Assembly: GCA_031270925.1 (NCBI GenBank)
Contig: JAISWY010000338.1
Location: forward strand, 1-9,192
From: Candidatus Symbiothrix sp.
GTDB taxonomy: Bacteria > Bacteroidota > Bacteroidia > Bacteroidales > Azobacteroidaceae
Reading direction: 5' to 3'
DNA length: 9,192 nt
This document shows positions 1-7,200 of this stretch, one piece after another (position 1 is the first letter of the stretch; every line of letters starts with the position of its first letter). A program made the translations under genes and the position numbers. The notes under the pieces are model-generated. The model was given only the letters and a program-made list of their open reading frames with translations, searched no databases and was not told the origin of the DNA.

Positions 1-393
1 CGTTTCGTTTAAAGATTCCACTTCTTCCCATTCGGCGCGCTCGTGCCTTGCGATAACCATTTGGCAAATCCGCTCGCACGGATTAATCGTAAATGGTTGA
101 TTGGAAAGGTTTATCACAATCACTTTGATTTCGCCGCGGTAATCCGAATCGATGGTTCCGGGCGAATTGACCAACGAAATGCCGTGCTTGATGGCCAAAC
201 CGCTACGGGGACGGATTTGCGCTTCGTAACCCGCCGGCAATTCGATAAACAATCCGGTTGGAACCAAGGCGCGTTCCAGCGAAGCTAAGACAATGGGTTC
301 GTCAATATTTGCGCGAAGATCCAATCCTGCCGATTGCGGCGTTTCGTATTCCGGCAAAGCGTTTTTCGATTGATTGATGATTTTTATTTTCAT
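1..393 (-). CDS. dut: dUTP diphosphatase (dUTPase), C-terminus beyond window
   Basis: Hydrolyses dUTP to dUMP and diphosphate in the cytoplasm, keeping uracil out of DNA and supplying dUMP for thymidylate synthesis. The visible 131 residues start at an ATG (393-391) that gives the usual short strand before motif 1. Four of the five trimeric-dUTPase motifs are seen: motif 1 SAGLDLRA (21-28), motif 2 PRSGLA (62-67), motif 3 [10 protein letters not shown] (79-88), and motif 4 PCERICQ (105-111). By family knowledge Asp82 is the general base and Tyr85 stacks on uracil. The glycine-rich motif 5 is missing only because the window ends; family members are about 145 residues long. One oddity is Cys106, where motif 4 usually has Gly. 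The gene lies 73 nt downstream of the TPR lipoprotein gene, with a stem-loop between them. I saw no clear promoter of its own. Confidence 0.95.
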   Translation of the reverse strand, partial: MKIKIINQSKNALPEYETPQSAGLDLRANIDEPIVLASLERALVPTGLFIELPAGYEAQIRPRSGLAIKHGISLVNSPGTIDSDYRGEIKVIVINLSNQPFTINPCERICQMVIARHERAEWEEVESLNET

Positions 394-410
394 ATTTTTA
401 TATTTCAGGA

Positions 411-453
411 AAGACGGAGTTTGTCTCGATATGTCGAAATCAAACTCCGTCCT
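411..453 (-). terminator. Stem-loop between TPR lipoprotein gene and dut, probable terminator
   Basis: A perfect 11-bp inverted repeat (413-423 with 441-451, arm GACGGAGTTTG) encloses a 17-nt loop. On the minus-strand transcript the stem extends to 13 bp through a G-U and an A-U pair. On the plus strand the same position would be an A-C mismatch, so the structure fits minus-strand transcription better. It begins 13 nt after the stop of the lipoprotein gene and ends 17 nt before the dut start. The U-tract after it is short (UUU, then CC), so it may be a weak terminator, an mRNA-stabilising 3' end, or a leader structure affecting dut. The loop contains a small TCGA/TCGA self-complement. Confidence 0.6.
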
Positions 454-466
454 AAGCATCAATCTT

Positions 467-2170
467 TTATTTTACTACCGCTTTCAAGAAAGCCGCATTT
501 GCTGCATATTTGGCAAATTCGGTATCGCTCAAAGCTTGTGTAGCTTTATTGGCATCCAAAGCAACCGATTGTTTCAGGTTTTCTACCACCGAATTTAGGT
601 TGTTGGTACGGGCGGCTACTATCGCTTTCAGATAATATGTGTCCGCATCAGGGGAAGTTATCTTATCCAAAGCCGTTTGTGCGGCATTGTAGTCTTTCGC
701 CAAAATCTGGGCTACGGCGGCGTTATTGCCCGCGCTTTGCCCGAATGTTTTGGCGGCTTGCGTGTAATTGCCTTTCAAAACGTCTAAATAAGCCATGGCG
801 TTGTTCAATTGGGGAACGCCGGCCGATTTTCCGAAAAATTGACTTGCAGTATCGGTATCGCCTTCCGTAAGAGCCACCCAGCCGGCATTGTAATTGGCTT
901 CGGGCAAATTAGACGATAACTTCAATGCTTGCTTGAAAGCTTTTTCCGCATCGGTAATTTTACCTTGTGCGAATTGCACGGCGCCCAAGTTGTTGAATCC
1001 ACGGGCATCGTTCGGGAAAATTTCCGTAACTTTTTTATAAAGAGCTTCTTTTTCCGCATCGGTTTTTGCCAAAGTTGCGGCATACAACAATTCTTCTACG
1101 CTCAACGAACGCGGATTGGATTGTGCGGCGGCGACAATTTCATCATCGGATTTACCGATAATTTCGATGTTGGCCGTCAAACGCGAACGGCGCAATTGCG
1201 GCAAAATGGTTTCCGCCAAATCGGAATATACAGTCGAGATATTTTTGATTTCACGTTCCCGTTGTTCCGAATCGGAATACATCGACAAAACTCTCAAAAT
1301 CAAATCTTTATCCTGAATATTCGATTTTTCGACCAAGATTTTGAAACCTTCCCAATCCTGTGCGGTGTAACGGGCGTTGATGGGCGCTTGGATTTTCGAT
1401 TTTTTCAACTCTTTTGATAGATATTCTTTCGTAACACTTTCTCGTTTTCCGGCCAATTTTTCGTTCAAATCGTAACCGCCGTCGGGTGAAGCGTAAGCCG
1501 AAATTTCAATATCCACTTTTTGATTTTCAGTGGCGGCGGCGCTGGCCACAATGTCTTTCCAATCTACCACTTCGCCTTTTTTTAGTTCGGTCGAACGCAA
1601 TTCGGCTTGTTGAATCAAGAACAAAATGTTGGCGTCGTAAGCTTCTTTGATAACTCGCTGGAAGCCGTCGGCGGCAATAGCCGTTTGTTCGGACATCGGA
1701 TTGATCAAAGCGGCAGTCGCCAAAACACCCTGACCGATTTCCAAATCGGGCAAAGCGATTGATTTTTTGCCGATTTTTGCATCAAAAGTCAAAAACAATT
1801 GCGAATTACGCATTTCGGAAACATAATCGAAAGACGATTTCAAAGTAACATTGGCGCCTTCTTTCGCGGGAATCGTTTGTCCGTTTCCGGCCACTTTTTC
1901 GCCTTGATAGGAGTAGGGCGTTCCAACTGCTTCGCCATTGGCATAACGCAAAACGGGCGTAACCGTCAATGTCGCTTTTTTGTTGAACCATTGGGCTGGG
2001 AAAGTGGCGTTGATGGTTGCCGGAACTTTCGTGCCGATTAATTCCAAGGGTTGTGGCGTAACCTGAACTACTTGCGATGACAAAGGTTTTAATGTACTTT
2101 TGCAAGATGCAAATAAACCGATTACCAAGCACAAACTCAGTAAAGAGAAATTTTTTGATTGATTTAGCAT
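467..2170 (-). CDS. OmpA-like/TPR lipoprotein of the Bacteroidales envelope
   Basis: 567-residue predicted lipoprotein. The ATG at 2170-2168 is chosen because it gives a lipoprotein signal peptide (hydrophobic 9-21, lipobox FASC, lipidated Cys23); an upstream in-frame extension would overlap the protease gene by about 150 nt. Residues 24-170 form a probable beta-rich region. Residues 180-340 resemble an OmpA-like peptidoglycan-binding domain: [10 protein letters not shown] (182-191), then [20 protein letters not shown] (223-242) followed by Arg243, matching the Asp and Arg that bind diaminopimelate in OmpA. A helical insert (about 270-325) precedes the closing [16 protein letters not shown] (324-339). 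Residues 385-540 hold degenerate TPR repeats, clearest at 385-450. The architecture and C-terminus resemble, from memory, a conserved 560-570 residue Bacteroides TPR family of undefined role. It likely sits in the outer membrane facing peptidoglycan. It starts 19 nt after the protease stop, so the two are probably one transcription unit. Confidence 0.85.
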   Translation of the reverse strand: MLNQSKNFSLLSLCLVIGLFASCKSTLKPLSSQVVQVTPQPLELIGTKVPATINATFPAQWFNKKATLTVTPVLRYANGEAVGTPYSYQGEKVAGNGQTIPAKEGANVTLKSSFDYVSEMRNSQLFLTFDAKIGKKSIALPDLEIGQGVLATAALINPMSEQTAIAADGFQRVIKEAYDANILFLIQQAELRSTELKKGEVVDWKDIVASAAATENQKVDIEISAYASPDGGYDLNEKLAGKRESVTKEYLSKELKKSKIQAPINARYTAQDWEGFKILVEKSNIQDKDLILRVLSMYSDSEQREREIKNISTVYSDLAETILPQLRRSRLTANIEIIGKSDDEIVAAAQSNPRSLSVEELLYAATLAKTDAEKEALYKKVTEIFPNDARGFNNLGAVQFAQGKITDAEKAFKQALKLSSNLPEANYNAGWVALTEGDTDTASQFFGKSAGVPQLNNAMAYLDVLKGNYTQAAKTFGQSAGNNAAVAQILAKDYNAAQTALDKITSPDADTYYLKAIVAARTNNLNSVVENLKQSVALDANKATQALSDTEFAKYAANAAFLKAVVK

Positions 2171-2189
2171 AAACGAATTATTTAGAAGA

Positions 2190-4478
2190 TTAATAAATGA
2201 TTTTTCCGATAAATGTTGATTTCTCACTTGTATAGCGCACAATGCCGATGGTTCCTTTCGGAGCGGGACGAACAGCGACTGATGCTTGTCCCGATGCAAC
2301 CGGAATACGTTCCAGCAATTGTCCGTTGGTCGAATAGATGACAATGATTCCGGCTTTTCCTTCGTTCAGAAGCAACCGGTTTTCAGCGCGTTGATATACC
2401 CAAGCGGCGTGATTTTTTTTGATTAGATCGGTGGTGGTGTTATTGCCATTCGTCAATAAAGCTTGAATCGCGAGCGAACTATTGACCGGTTGCGGCGTAT
2501 ATTGATCCGACGGCAACCATACTCCCTCCTGATTTTTTATCCAAGCCGTGCTTACGTTTTCCGAAGCTATTTCGGTATTGCAAACTGCGAAATCGCTTGT
2601 GTTGGAATCAATTTCGTAGGCAATCCAGAATTTTTTCCCGACCGGAAGCGCATCGAACGCAAGGAAATTTTCGGTTATTTTGGTCATCGTTTTATTGACC
2701 TCATAGAATTGGCCGCTGCCGTAATTCAAATACTGCGGAAGGAACGGTTTTTCGTCTAATAAGGTTTCCGGCGCGTTTTCTCCGGTATAAATTTTTACTT
2801 TTACGTTGGAAGGCATCGAACTCATCGAAGGTAAAAACAGGTAGGCGCCATGCAGGATACTCTCTTTTTCAAGGGAAAAAGCTTCCGCAAACTCGGTTGT
2901 CTGTAAGTTGTTGCTTCCAAAAACATAACCCGAATTGGGAGCGGAATATTCGGTTTTCATTAATTGGTTTTCATTCGTATAATTGAAATTTCCGATGCGC
3001 TGCAAGGGATTTTCCGCGTGAGGGTCGAAACCGGATTGCTGTTCTACATCACTATTATTCGGATCTAACCACGATTTTACTGTTCCGAAATCATGTCCTA
3101 ATTCCGAATTTTCAAATTGATTATCAACTGTCCATCCTTTGTAAAATATGGAAAAAACATCATATTTTCCATTCGGATTATTTCCTGTACAATCCGACTC
3201 TCCCGACGTTAAAGCGCCGATAAGCAAGTGATTTTTTTCAAACAGCGGCGAACCGGATGATCCCGGCCAAGTTGAACCGATCGTCCAATTTGGTGTTTTC
3301 CAATGCGAATCCTCTGCAAAAGAATATTTAGGATAACCGTTTGATTGAACGCTATATGTTGTAATAGACAAATTATTATTGCATGTATTATAACGTTTTA
3401 CATCATTCGAGGGATGATGAATATTCGTAAACGGCTTGTCTGAAGCAACATTTGAATTAACATTCCAACCGGCATAATATGCATTGTAATGAAAAGGCGG
3501 CTGTTCCTGAAATTCGAGCAAGGCAATATCACGCTTTTCGATAATTGTTCGCGGATAGGTGCGTGCCAGCGACATTTCTTCTGTCGGACGGATGGTCGAA
3601 CCGCAAACCGGTCGCTGGTAGTTGAAAAAAGCGATAACCGTGCCGGCGCGTTCAATGTAAAAATCTTTGTCTTTCGAAATGCTGTAAGCGATGCTGCTGT
3701 TCAAACAATGGACGGCAGTGAGCAAATAAGGCTTTCCGTCGTTTTCGGTATTGTTGATTAATGTTCCTGTGCAACCTCCTGTGCCATTGATAATTAAAAG
3801 AACTACGGCTCGATTATTCGGATCGTCGGCATTATCACAAATCACATCGGGCATACATCTGAAATTTTTAGTCGCATTGTTATCGTTGGCCGGCTCATAT
3901 CTCAAAACGTCGCGGTAATCGTGATTCACTTCGCCGATTTCCAATTCGGCTTCAAAAGCAGCATTGGCAGGCTCGGAATATTCCACGATAATTTCTTCGC
4001 CGGCAACGGGGCGGGTGGGAAAAATGCCGTCGTCGGAATTATTTCGATGATCGAACGAACCGATAACCTGCGAAAAATCGGTGTTATAGATAAATAATTT
4101 TCCGCCTTCGGGAATCCTGAATTTAGTAAATAGCAGATTGATGGAATAAGCTTTCAATGAACGGATTTTAACCCGCCAATATTTCGTTCCATCGGGCAGA
4201 ACACCGTTTTCGCCGGCGGTTCCTTTGCTGATTTTGGTATAAAACTTATGCGCGAACGTAAAACTTCCCCGCATATTCTGCTCGTTGATTTCGTCTAAAC
4301 GCAAAGCCGAATCTACATCAAAAGCCTGCATTTCGATTACCGGAACAGCCGTTTCACTCCGCAAACCGGAAGCGTTTCCGAAAAAAACCGGTTTGCCGCC
4401 GTAGCCGATTTGAGCCGACAAAGGCATACAAAAAAACATGCTTGCCAAGCAAACCAATAAAATCCACCGTTTATTCAT
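2190..4478 (-). CDS. Secreted lysyl-endopeptidase-like serine protease with T9SS sorting domain
   Basis: 762-residue S1-fold protease, close in layout to Achromobacter lysyl endopeptidase, which cleaves after Lys. Residues 1-22 are a signal peptide (cut after PLSA). Residues 23-207 look like a propeptide. The catalytic domain (about 208-475) has His257 in LLTAVHC, Asp317 in KRDIALLEF and Ser408 in GSSGSP. Cysteines 208, 214, 236, 258, 292 and 430 fit the three disulfides of that family; the 6- and 22-residue spacings of 208/214 and 236/258 agree. Asp440, nine residues before Trp449, sits where the family's Lys-specificity Asp is expected. Residues 490-680 are an unassigned beta-rich region. 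Residues 688-762 match a T9SS C-terminal sorting domain (GIIVIYSTNGQLLERIPV, then GTIGIVRY and GKIIY at the very end). The protein should cross the outer membrane by T9SS and be anchored or released. A promoter lies directly upstream. Lys specificity is inferred; T9SS export is strongly suggested. Confidence 0.92.
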   Translation of the reverse strand: MNKRWILLVCLASMFFCMPLSAQIGYGGKPVFFGNASGLRSETAVPVIEMQAFDVDSALRLDEINEQNMRGSFTFAHKFYTKISKGTAGENGVLPDGTKYWRVKIRSLKAYSINLLFTKFRIPEGGKLFIYNTDFSQVIGSFDHRNNSDDGIFPTRPVAGEEIIVEYSEPANAAFEAELEIGEVNHDYRDVLRYEPANDNNATKNFRCMPDVICDNADDPNNRAVVLLIINGTGGCTGTLINNTENDGKPYLLTAVHCLNSSIAYSISKDKDFYIERAGTVIAFFNYQRPVCGSTIRPTEEMSLARTYPRTIIEKRDIALLEFQEQPPFHYNAYYAGWNVNSNVASDKPFTNIHHPSNDVKRYNTCNNNLSITTYSVQSNGYPKYSFAEDSHWKTPNWTIGSTWPGSSGSPLFEKNHLLIGALTSGESDCTGNNPNGKYDVFSIFYKGWTVDNQFENSELGHDFGTVKSWLDPNNSDVEQQSGFDPHAENPLQRIGNFNYTNENQLMKTEYSAPNSGYVFGSNNLQTTEFAEAFSLEKESILHGAYLFLPSMSSMPSNVKVKIYTGENAPETLLDEKPFLPQYLNYGSGQFYEVNKTMTKITENFLAFDALPVGKKFWIAYEIDSNTSDFAVCNTEIASENVSTAWIKNQEGVWLPSDQYTPQPVNSSLAIQALLTNGNNTTTDLIKKNHAAWVYQRAENRLLLNEGKAGIIVIYSTNGQLLERIPVASGQASVAVRPAPKGTIGIVRYTSEKSTFIGKIIY

Positions 4479-4503
4479 CTCTTTTCAAATTAGTAAACAG
4501 ATG

Positions 4504-4536
4504 CAAAGTTACGGTATTTTTCAAATTTTTCCTAAA
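4504..4536 (-). promoter_or_regulatory. Bacteroidota-type promoter for the protease/lipoprotein unit
   Basis: On the minus strand, TAACTTTG (4511-4504) matches the Bacteroidota -7 consensus TAnnTTTG exactly. No perfect TTTG -33 box is present at the usual spacing; the nearest is TTTA (4536-4533) with a 21-nt spacer. Transcription would start near 4497, leaving a leader of about 19 nt ending in an A-rich stretch (TTTGAAAAGAG) before the protease ATG at 4478. It lies in the 86-nt gap after the flippase-like gene, where I see no hairpin terminator, so read-through from the upstream cassette is also possible. Confidence 0.7.
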
Positions 4537-4564
4537 ATCTTTTGAAATATATTGTCGGATATGG

Positions 4565-5608
4565 TTAAAACTTCCTATTTACCCACTTCACAAACAACAC
4601 AAACCCGATTATCAAGTATGGATAATAGGTAATCAGTCGCCAAAACAAAGCCAAGACCACGGCAAAACCGGCCACCGGAATAAATTCGCCCAGATATTGA
4701 TTAAACATCATTTCGGCAATGCCACTACCGCCCGGCGTGGGACTGACCATCAACACGATGTACATGACCACCTGACGAGCGAAAATCAAAAAGTGGCTGT
4801 CTGTAAAAAAGAACGACAAAAGCAGGAAGTTGACAATCCAATAGCGCGACGTCCAAGCGATAAATGTGCTTAAAAAGGTTTTCCACCAAAAGGAAAATTT
4901 TTTCAGCCGGATTTCTTTCGAGGCCTTAATCAGGTCGATTGCCGTCTGTCCTGCTCCTCGCTTCCATCGTTTTAAAAACGGTAGATGAAACAGGCGATAA
5001 ATCAATTTTCCGAATCCGCGCGGACTGATAAACAATCCGAAACAAATCGTTAGAAACCACAACAATTTTAAAACGTAACCGATTATTACTGCGGTATATA
5101 TGCCATACGACCACGCCGCCGAACCAATAATGTGAAACAATTCGCCGGGACCGATGAAAAGCAGCAAAAGCGGAAACATCAACACAAAATACAACTCGTC
5201 CAGCAAGGCGGTAAGCATGATAATAGTGGAACTGCGGCCGATGCTGACTCCTTCCTTGTGGATAAACACCACGGCCAAAGTTGTTCCGCCGAAAGCCGCC
5301 GGCGTGATGGACGAAGTAAATTCCCATAACATCGTGATGCGAAATGCTTGTCGCAAATTCAATTCGTTATTCGAAAAAACTCGCAGCCGGATAATGTAAA
5401 AAACGTCCCGGATAATGATACAAAAGAACGCAAGCATTAGCCAAAAGATAGCCTTGTCCGTAAAATGAATGTTGCCGTAACGAAACACCGCCGGGTCAAA
5501 TTCCTTGTAAAACAGGTAAGCAATGACGGAAAAGCCAATCAATATCGGATAAACGACACGTTGCGGACGTATTTTTTGTAATTCCTTTTGTTCCGATTGG
5601 GCGCTCAT
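4565..5608 (-). CDS. LPG-synthase/AglD-like flippase-family membrane protein
   Basis: 347-residue polytopic inner-membrane protein of the family covering the transmembrane part of lysylphosphatidylglycerol synthase (MprF) and archaeal AglD (UPF0104). About eight or nine hydrophobic segments are visible, roughly at 18-34, 54-73, 100-116, 134-153, 165-192 (one or two), 242-268, 276-290, 308-326 and 328-342. Two family signatures are present: SSITPAAFGG (99-108) and SPTPGGSGIAE (289-299). There is no soluble aminoacyl-transferase domain, so it is not a full MprF. Stand-alone members often sit beside glycosyltransferases and are thought to move or modify lipid-linked sugars, but the substrate is rarely known. 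The ATG overlaps the stop of the GH13 gene in ATGA, which fixes the start and implies translational coupling. A basic cytoplasmic loop (about 208-240) is rich in Lys and Arg. The flippase role here is an inference from family and neighbours. Confidence 0.88.
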   Translation of the reverse strand: MSAQSEQKELQKIRPQRVVYPILIGFSVIAYLFYKEFDPAVFRYGNIHFTDKAIFWLMLAFFCIIIRDVFYIIRLRVFSNNELNLRQAFRITMLWEFTSSITPAAFGGTTLAVVFIHKEGVSIGRSSTIIMLTALLDELYFVLMFPLLLLFIGPGELFHIIGSAAWSYGIYTAVIIGYVLKLLWFLTICFGLFISPRGFGKLIYRLFHLPFLKRWKRGAGQTAIDLIKASKEIRLKKFSFWWKTFLSTFIAWTSRYWIVNFLLLSFFFTDSHFLIFARQVVMYIVLMVSPTPGGSGIAEMMFNQYLGEFIPVAGFAVVLALFWRLITYYPYLIIGFVLFVKWVNRKF

Positions 5609-7200
5609 CCGGTTTTTATTTCAAGGATTAAGCCTTCAAACGGACACAACGGAATCGAATCGGTGTTTTTCGATTCCGGTCGTTGATGGGTAGAAAACAG
5701 GATTTTGGAAGGATTGTCCATATTCAATTTCCATTTCTTTTTGAACAGGCTGAAATTCAATATCACAATGATTTTTTTGTTTTCGGAATATCGACTGTAC
5801 GCCAAAATATTTTGTTTTCCTTTACTCAAAAATTCGATTTCGCCCGATTGCAAAACATCTTGTTCATTCCGCAACGCAATGAGTTTTGTGTAATTCGACA
5901 AGACCGATTGAGGATCTTGCGATTCGTTTTCCACATTGATTTTCCGGTAATTTTTGTTGATGGGCAACCACGGTTCTTCGGAAGAAAAGTCGGCATACAC
6001 ACCGTCGCTCCATTGCATCGGTGTACGCGAACCGTCGCGGCCTTGATAGAACGGCCAAAAAATCTGTCCGTATAAATCGTTGATTTTCCGTTTGGGAACG
6101 AAGGCGTTTTCCATGCCGATTTCGTCGCCGTAATAGATAAAAGGCGTGCCTCGAAGCGTCAGGAGCATCACAGCGCGAAGCTTGGCTTTGGCGTATTTGT
6201 ACAACTCGAAGCCGAAGCGTTTGGTGCATCTTCCTACATCGTGATTCGAAAGGAAAAAACATGACCAAGCGCCTGCAGGAATATTCCGGTAATAATTATC
6301 GACAACTTTGTAATAAGCCGAAGCGTTCCAAAGCGAATAAACAAGCGAAAAATCGAATACCAAATGCAACATATCGCTGCCATTGCCCAAAAAGGAAGTT
6401 GCCAATTGCGGACGTCCGGGCGGCAAAGCGTATATCTCGCCGATACTCACTTGGTTTGGATATTGATCGAGAATGGAACGAAATTCCTTTAAGATTTCAT
6501 ACACTTCGGGTTGGTTGCGATTAAAAACATTGTCGTTCAATGGATTAATCGGATTTCGTCGCAACAGTTTATCTTTAATCAGCATATTGATTACATCCAA
6601 ACGAAAACCATCTACGCCGAGATCGAGCCAAAACTTTACGATATCGAACAGGGCAATTTTAACTTCCGGGTTTCGCCAATTCAAATCGGGTTGGCCGGCA
6701 AAAAAGGAATGGTAATAATATTCTCCGGTCGGCCTGTCGTATTGCCACGCGCTTTTACCGAAATTCGTCATCCAATTATTGGGACGTTTTCGATTTTTAG
6801 GCGCTTGCCAGATATACCAATCGCGTTTCACGTTTTCTTTGGAACTGCGCGATTCCACAAACCAAGGATGCTGGTCGGATGTGTGGTTCAACACCAAATC
6901 CATGATTATCCGAATATTCCGTTGATGAGCGGCTTCGAGCAATTGCCTGAAATCGTCGATACGACCGAAAACAGGGTCGATCTGTTTGTGATCGGTTATA
7001 TCGTAACCGCCATCAATCATCGGCGATTCATAAATGGGCGATAACCAAACGGCCGTAATGCCCAAATCGGTCAAATAATCCATTTTTTGAATAATGCCTT
7101 GCAAATTGCCGATTCCGTTGCGATTCGCATCTTTAAAACTCTGTGGATAAATGTGATACACGATTCCGTGTTTCCACCAGCAGGATAAATTATTTTGCAT
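5605..7200 (-). CDS. GH13 alpha-glucosidase, oligo-1,6-glucosidase-like, cytoplasmic
   Basis: 531-residue glycoside hydrolase family 13 enzyme, full length for the oligo-1,6-glucosidase group. The (beta/alpha)8 barrel starts at WWKHGIVYHIYPQSF (8-22). Conserved regions seen: DLVLNH (101-106), QPDLN (170-174), GFRLDVINM (198-206) with nucleophile Asp202, GEIYAL (254-259) with acid/base Glu255, and FLSNHDVGR (316-324) with Asp321. QPDLN is the region-V signature of the oligo-1,6-glucosidase subgroup. Val203 directly after the nucleophile is, in characterised relatives, linked to alpha-1,6 rather than alpha-1,4 preference. The metal-loop region DANRNGIGNLQG (24-35) is a variant of the usual DxNxDGxGDL. 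A short C-terminal beta domain begins near 440. No signal peptide is visible, so it should act in the cytoplasm on imported or internally made alpha-glucosides. It overlaps the upstream gene by 11 nt and the flippase gene by 4 nt. The exact substrate is unknown; transglycosylation is also possible. Confidence 0.92.
   Translation of the reverse strand: MQNNLSCWWKHGIVYHIYPQSFKDANRNGIGNLQGIIQKMDYLTDLGITAVWLSPIYESPMIDGGYDITDHKQIDPVFGRIDDFRQLLEAAHQRNIRIIMDLVLNHTSDQHPWFVESRSSKENVKRDWYIWQAPKNRKRPNNWMTNFGKSAWQYDRPTGEYYYHSFFAGQPDLNWRNPEVKIALFDIVKFWLDLGVDGFRLDVINMLIKDKLLRRNPINPLNDNVFNRNQPEVYEILKEFRSILDQYPNQVSIGEIYALPPGRPQLATSFLGNGSDMLHLVFDFSLVYSLWNASAYYKVVDNYYRNIPAGAWSCFFLSNHDVGRCTKRFGFELYKYAKAKLRAVMLLTLRGTPFIYYGDEIGMENAFVPKRKINDLYGQIFWPFYQGRDGSRTPMQWSDGVYADFSSEEPWLPINKNYRKINVENESQDPQSVLSNYTKLIALRNEQDVLQSGEIEFLSKGKQNILAYSRYSENKKIIVILNFSLFKKKWKLNMDNPSKILFSTHQRPESKNTDSIPLCPFEGLILEIKTG

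Noticed and set aside
929..1417. 162-codon plus-strand open frame
   Set aside because: It lies wholly antisense to the OmpA/TPR part of the lipoprotein gene, shows no recognisable domain, and has the Phe/Arg-rich makeup of a shadow frame.
2171..2344. 58-residue N-terminal extension of the TPR lipoprotein frame up to 2344
   Set aside because: It would overlap the end of the protease gene, including its sorting domain, and bury the lipoprotein signal peptide that starts at 2170.
4479..4564. Possible terminator after the flippase-like gene
   Set aside because: Only short A/T-rich palindromes are present, with no GC stem followed by a U-tract; the clear signal here is the promoter.
4442..4873. 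143-codon plus-strand open frame across the protease-flippase gap
   Set aside because: It spans the promoter and both flanking genes on the opposite strand, and its sequence is low in hydrophobic residues and without domain features.
6511..7044. 177-codon plus-strand open frame
   Set aside because: It is antisense to the catalytic core of the GH13 gene, whose motifs are all intact; no motif of its own.
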